A stretch of 64,000 nt of DNA from Exiguobacterium sp. TNDT2 (GTDB taxonomy: Bacteria > Bacillota > Bacilli > Exiguobacteriales > Exiguobacteriaceae). The notes under the pieces were generated by a model that was given only the letters and a program-made list of their open reading frames with translations, had not been told where the DNA came from and did not search any database. Made by a program: the position numbers and the translations under genes. Shown piece by piece: positions 62,299 to 64,000 of the stretch. The number at the start of each line of letters is the position of its first letter. The first letter of the stretch is position 1. The stretch lies in assembly GCF_003331145.1 (NCBI RefSeq), contig NZ_QLVE01000004.1, forward strand, positions 1 through 64,000, read 5' to 3'.

Positions 62299-63503
62299 GT
62301 GTTCGGATGAAGTGCGACTTGTACGTTCGATTTTTCCAGGAAGGCGTTCGTCAGCATGATCAGACCGGTCACGATAAACAGTGCAGAGAAGCCGAAATAG
62401 GCGACGACTTGCGAACCGAATAACGGTCCGAGCAAATTCCCCATGAATTGGGCCGACTGATTGTAAGAGAAGATGCGACCGGCCGCGCGGCTCGGTGTAT
62501 GTTGCCGGAGGAGCGACTGCACCGAGGGCATGAGCGCCGCGGTGGCGAAACCGAGGCCGAATCGTAGTACGACGAGTTGTGTCGTCGACGTCACGAACGC
62601 CTGCGGAATCAAGAAGGCACTATAAATGATGAGCGCCCAGAACAGGATACGTTCGGCCCCGTACCGGTCGGAGAGCCGTCCAAGACGCTGGGCGGAAATG
62701 AGCGCGGCCACACCCGGTGCCGAGGCGACGATGCCTGCGATAAAGGCGAGCGACGTCGTATACGGGTTTAATTCACGGACGTACAGTGTTAAGAGCGGGC
62801 CAATCGATTGGGCCGAGAACGTGATTAAGAACGTCGTCAAAAACAGGCTGAAGATGAGTTGCGGGTGACGGAGCGAGGCGATGATCGATCTCGTCGAATC
62901 AAGCCGCTCGCGCGCCACCGGGACGAAGTCCTCTTTGACGAACACGAGTGTGATGAGAAACGTGATGAACAAGGCGCTGCCGGTCAAGAGAAAAACGGGT
63001 CGAAGCCCAATCAGGTCTGCAAGGAGTCCGCCGATCAAGGGACCGAGGAGTCCGCCGGTGATCCCACCGGTCGACAAGGTACCGAGCGCCCAGCCACTTT
63101 TCTCTTTTGGCGTTTGTGAAGCGACGAGGGTGATTCCCGCCGAGATGAATCCGGAGACGGCGCCCATGAGGAGCCGAAGTCCGACGAGCTGATACACATC
63201 TTGAACGAAGCTGATGAGCGTCATCACGACGGCCATGCCGAGACTGGCCCGAATGAGCATCAGTTTGCGCCCTTTTTGGTCGGCGAGCCGTCCCCAAAGT
63301 GGGGAGACGATGGCGGCCACGAGGAACGTGGCGCCGAAAGCGACAGCTGACCAAGTGACGACGTGATCGGGATTCGTGACCCCGAGCTCTTCGATGAACA
63401 AGGGGAGGAACGGCAAGACGAGGCTCATCGAGGCCGCCGTCAAAAAGCTACCGATCCAGACGATGATTAAATTTTTCTTCCATAAGGGGTACGTAAGCGT
63501 CAC
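62292..63503 (-). CDS. MFS transporter, DHA1 multidrug efflux type (MdtG-like)
   Basis: A 403-residue 12-segment major facilitator. The loop 2-3 motif is PLWGRLADQKGRKLM (variant of GxLaDrxGrkxxl, about 65-79), and motif C is seen in TLSTGGITGGLLGPLIGG (about 145-162), characteristic of proton-driven drug antiporters. A second LGRLSDRYGAER lies at the mirrored position. The start is GTG 63503 with AAAGG very close upstream; the exact start is uncertain. Substrates unknown. Monocistronic. Confidence 0.9.
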   Translation of the reverse strand: MTLTYPLWKKNLIIVWIGSFLTAASMSLVLPFLPLFIEELGVTNPDHVVTWSAVAFGATFLVAAIVSPLWGRLADQKGRKLMLIRASLGMAVVMTLISFVQDVYQLVGLRLLMGAVSGFISAGITLVASQTPKEKSGWALGTLSTGGITGGLLGPLIGGLLADLIGLRPVFLLTGSALFITFLITLVFVKEDFVPVARERLDSTRSIIASLRHPQLIFSLFLTTFLITFSAQSIGPLLTLYVRELNPYTTSLAFIAGIVASAPGVAALISAQRLGRLSDRYGAERILFWALIIYSAFLIPQAFVTSTTQLVVLRFGLGFATAALMPSVQSLLRQHTPSRAAGRIFSYNQSAQFMGNLLGPLFGSQVVAYFGFSALFIVTGLIMLTNAFLEKSNVQVALHPNTK

Positions 63504-63564
63504 GACCTTTCAAGCTTGAAGTTTTTCCATAACCTATATGTTACACTTTGTGAAGTAAAAAGTC

Positions 63565-63597
63565 CAAAAAAAAGGAGAAGGCACAATGGCCTTCTCA
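63565..63597 (-). terminator. terminator of the partial gene at the window edge
   Basis: GAGAAGGC CATTGT GCCTTCTC stem followed on the minus strand by CTTTTTTTT. Confidence 0.9.
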
Positions 63598-63598
63598 A

Positions 63599-64000
63599 TC
63601 ATGCTTCTGTCCGCACCGCGATATGATGAACGCTGCGCAGAACTTGCTGATTATGCAAGACGTATACTGGCCCGTCCGCGAGCACTTTTCCGTCTTTCGA
63701 GAACTGAAGATAGACGGTGCGCGCTTCATCAATCGGTAGTGTAAGCACCGATTCTCCATAAAAGCTAACGTGTGTCGCCGTAGCGATCGGTTCAGCGTTT
63801 TGCAGAAACGGGGCGAACGGCATCGCGAACGAGTCGCGCAGCGCCGCATCTTTATCGGCCCGAGTCATCGGTTTATTGTGGTCGACACGTGTCCCTTGCG
63901 TCAAGCCGTCGTCCCATGCCTTCCCCATTTTGGCATAATATGCTTCATTATCATTCTCGACAGTGCGGTCGAGCTCTTCGACGTTCCGCTTGCGGTCGTC
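63599..64000 (-). CDS. hypothetical protein, C-terminal 133 residues (cut by window edge)
   Basis: The minus-strand frame is open from the last base of the window to the stop at 63599-63601. An ATG at 63926-63928 is internal, because coding continues upstream without a stop (DDRKRNVEELDRTVEND...). The visible part is soluble, charged, and has a beta-rich end (ATHVSFYGESVLTLPIDEARTVYLQFSKDGK). Family not recognised; the N-terminus is missing. Confidence 0.65.
   Translation of the reverse strand, partial: DDRKRNVEELDRTVENDNEAYYAKMGKAWDDGLTQGTRVDHNKPMTRADKDAALRDSFAMPFAPFLQNAEPIATATHVSFYGESVLTLPIDEARTVYLQFSKDGKVLADGPVYVLHNQQVLRSVHHIAVRTEA

Overview
The window looks like chromosomal DNA of a moderate-GC member of the Bacillota, order Bacillales; gene content, AT-rich promoters and codon use point to Exiguobacterium or a close relative (an inference, since no rRNA gene is present). 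Two long blocks keep the gene order known from Bacillus subtilis. The first (about 1-22.9 kb) is trpS - opp - spx - mecA - coiA - pepF - spxH - yjbK - relQ - nadK - rluD. The second (about 40.4-62.3 kb) is ktrC - rnjA - ykrA - def - pdhABCD - speA - yktA - suhB - ylaF - typA - ylaH - ylaI - ylaL/phoH. A more variable stretch (about 23-40 kb) lies between them. No CRISPR array, prophage, insertion sequence, rRNA or tRNA gene was found.

Region by region. 0-10 kb: two paralogous oligopeptide-binding lipoproteins flank a T-box-controlled trpS and a small membrane protein, followed by the oppBCDF transporter; CodY-like boxes lie upstream of both oppA genes and of oppB. 10-23 kb: an HD hydrolase, a small lysine-rich peptide gene, spx, mecA, a DUF2254 membrane protein, an SDR enzyme, cardiolipin synthase, coiA, pepF, a RoxS/RsaE-type small RNA, spxH, a CYTH protein, relQ, nadK and a pseudouridine synthase. 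23-35 kb: rodA, fabI with a FapR-like operator, a four-gene run starting with pgpA and a PAP2 phosphatase, several unknown small genes, an FMN-reductase pseudogene, a cvfC/ypgR homologue, a BsuPI-domain lipoprotein, nadE and an unexplained GC-rich hairpin-dense intergenic stretch. 35-45 kb: bdbC-type oxidoreductase, a CcpE-like LysR regulator coupled to an M20 deacetylase, cytochrome bd oxidase, ktrC, RNase J1 and a PLD-family protein. 45-64 kb: a fused lipoprotein-hydrolase, peptide deformylase, the pyruvate dehydrogenase operon, an AAC(6')-like acetyltransferase, speA, an inositol-phosphatase/acetyltransferase fusion, typA, phoH, an MFS efflux-type transporter and a partial gene at the edge.

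Functional threads are nutrient sensing (Opp, CodY-like boxes, RelQ alarmone synthesis, CcpA cre-like sites at pdhA, at an SR1-position small RNA and between ylaF and typA), thiol and redox stress (Spx, SpxH, MecA, RoxS, cytochrome bd, BdbC), and envelope lipid and wall metabolism (FabI, PgpA, PAP2, Cls, RodA). I did not find a convincing new multi-gene system. The most interesting leads are the two domain fusions (45428-47050 and 56180-57433), the two intergenic small RNAs with recognisable promoters and terminators, an SpxH lacking both CXXC cysteines, the uncharacterised structured region near 34.9-35.1 kb, and a translationally linked pgpA-PAP2 operon with a hairpin between ribosome binding site and start codon.
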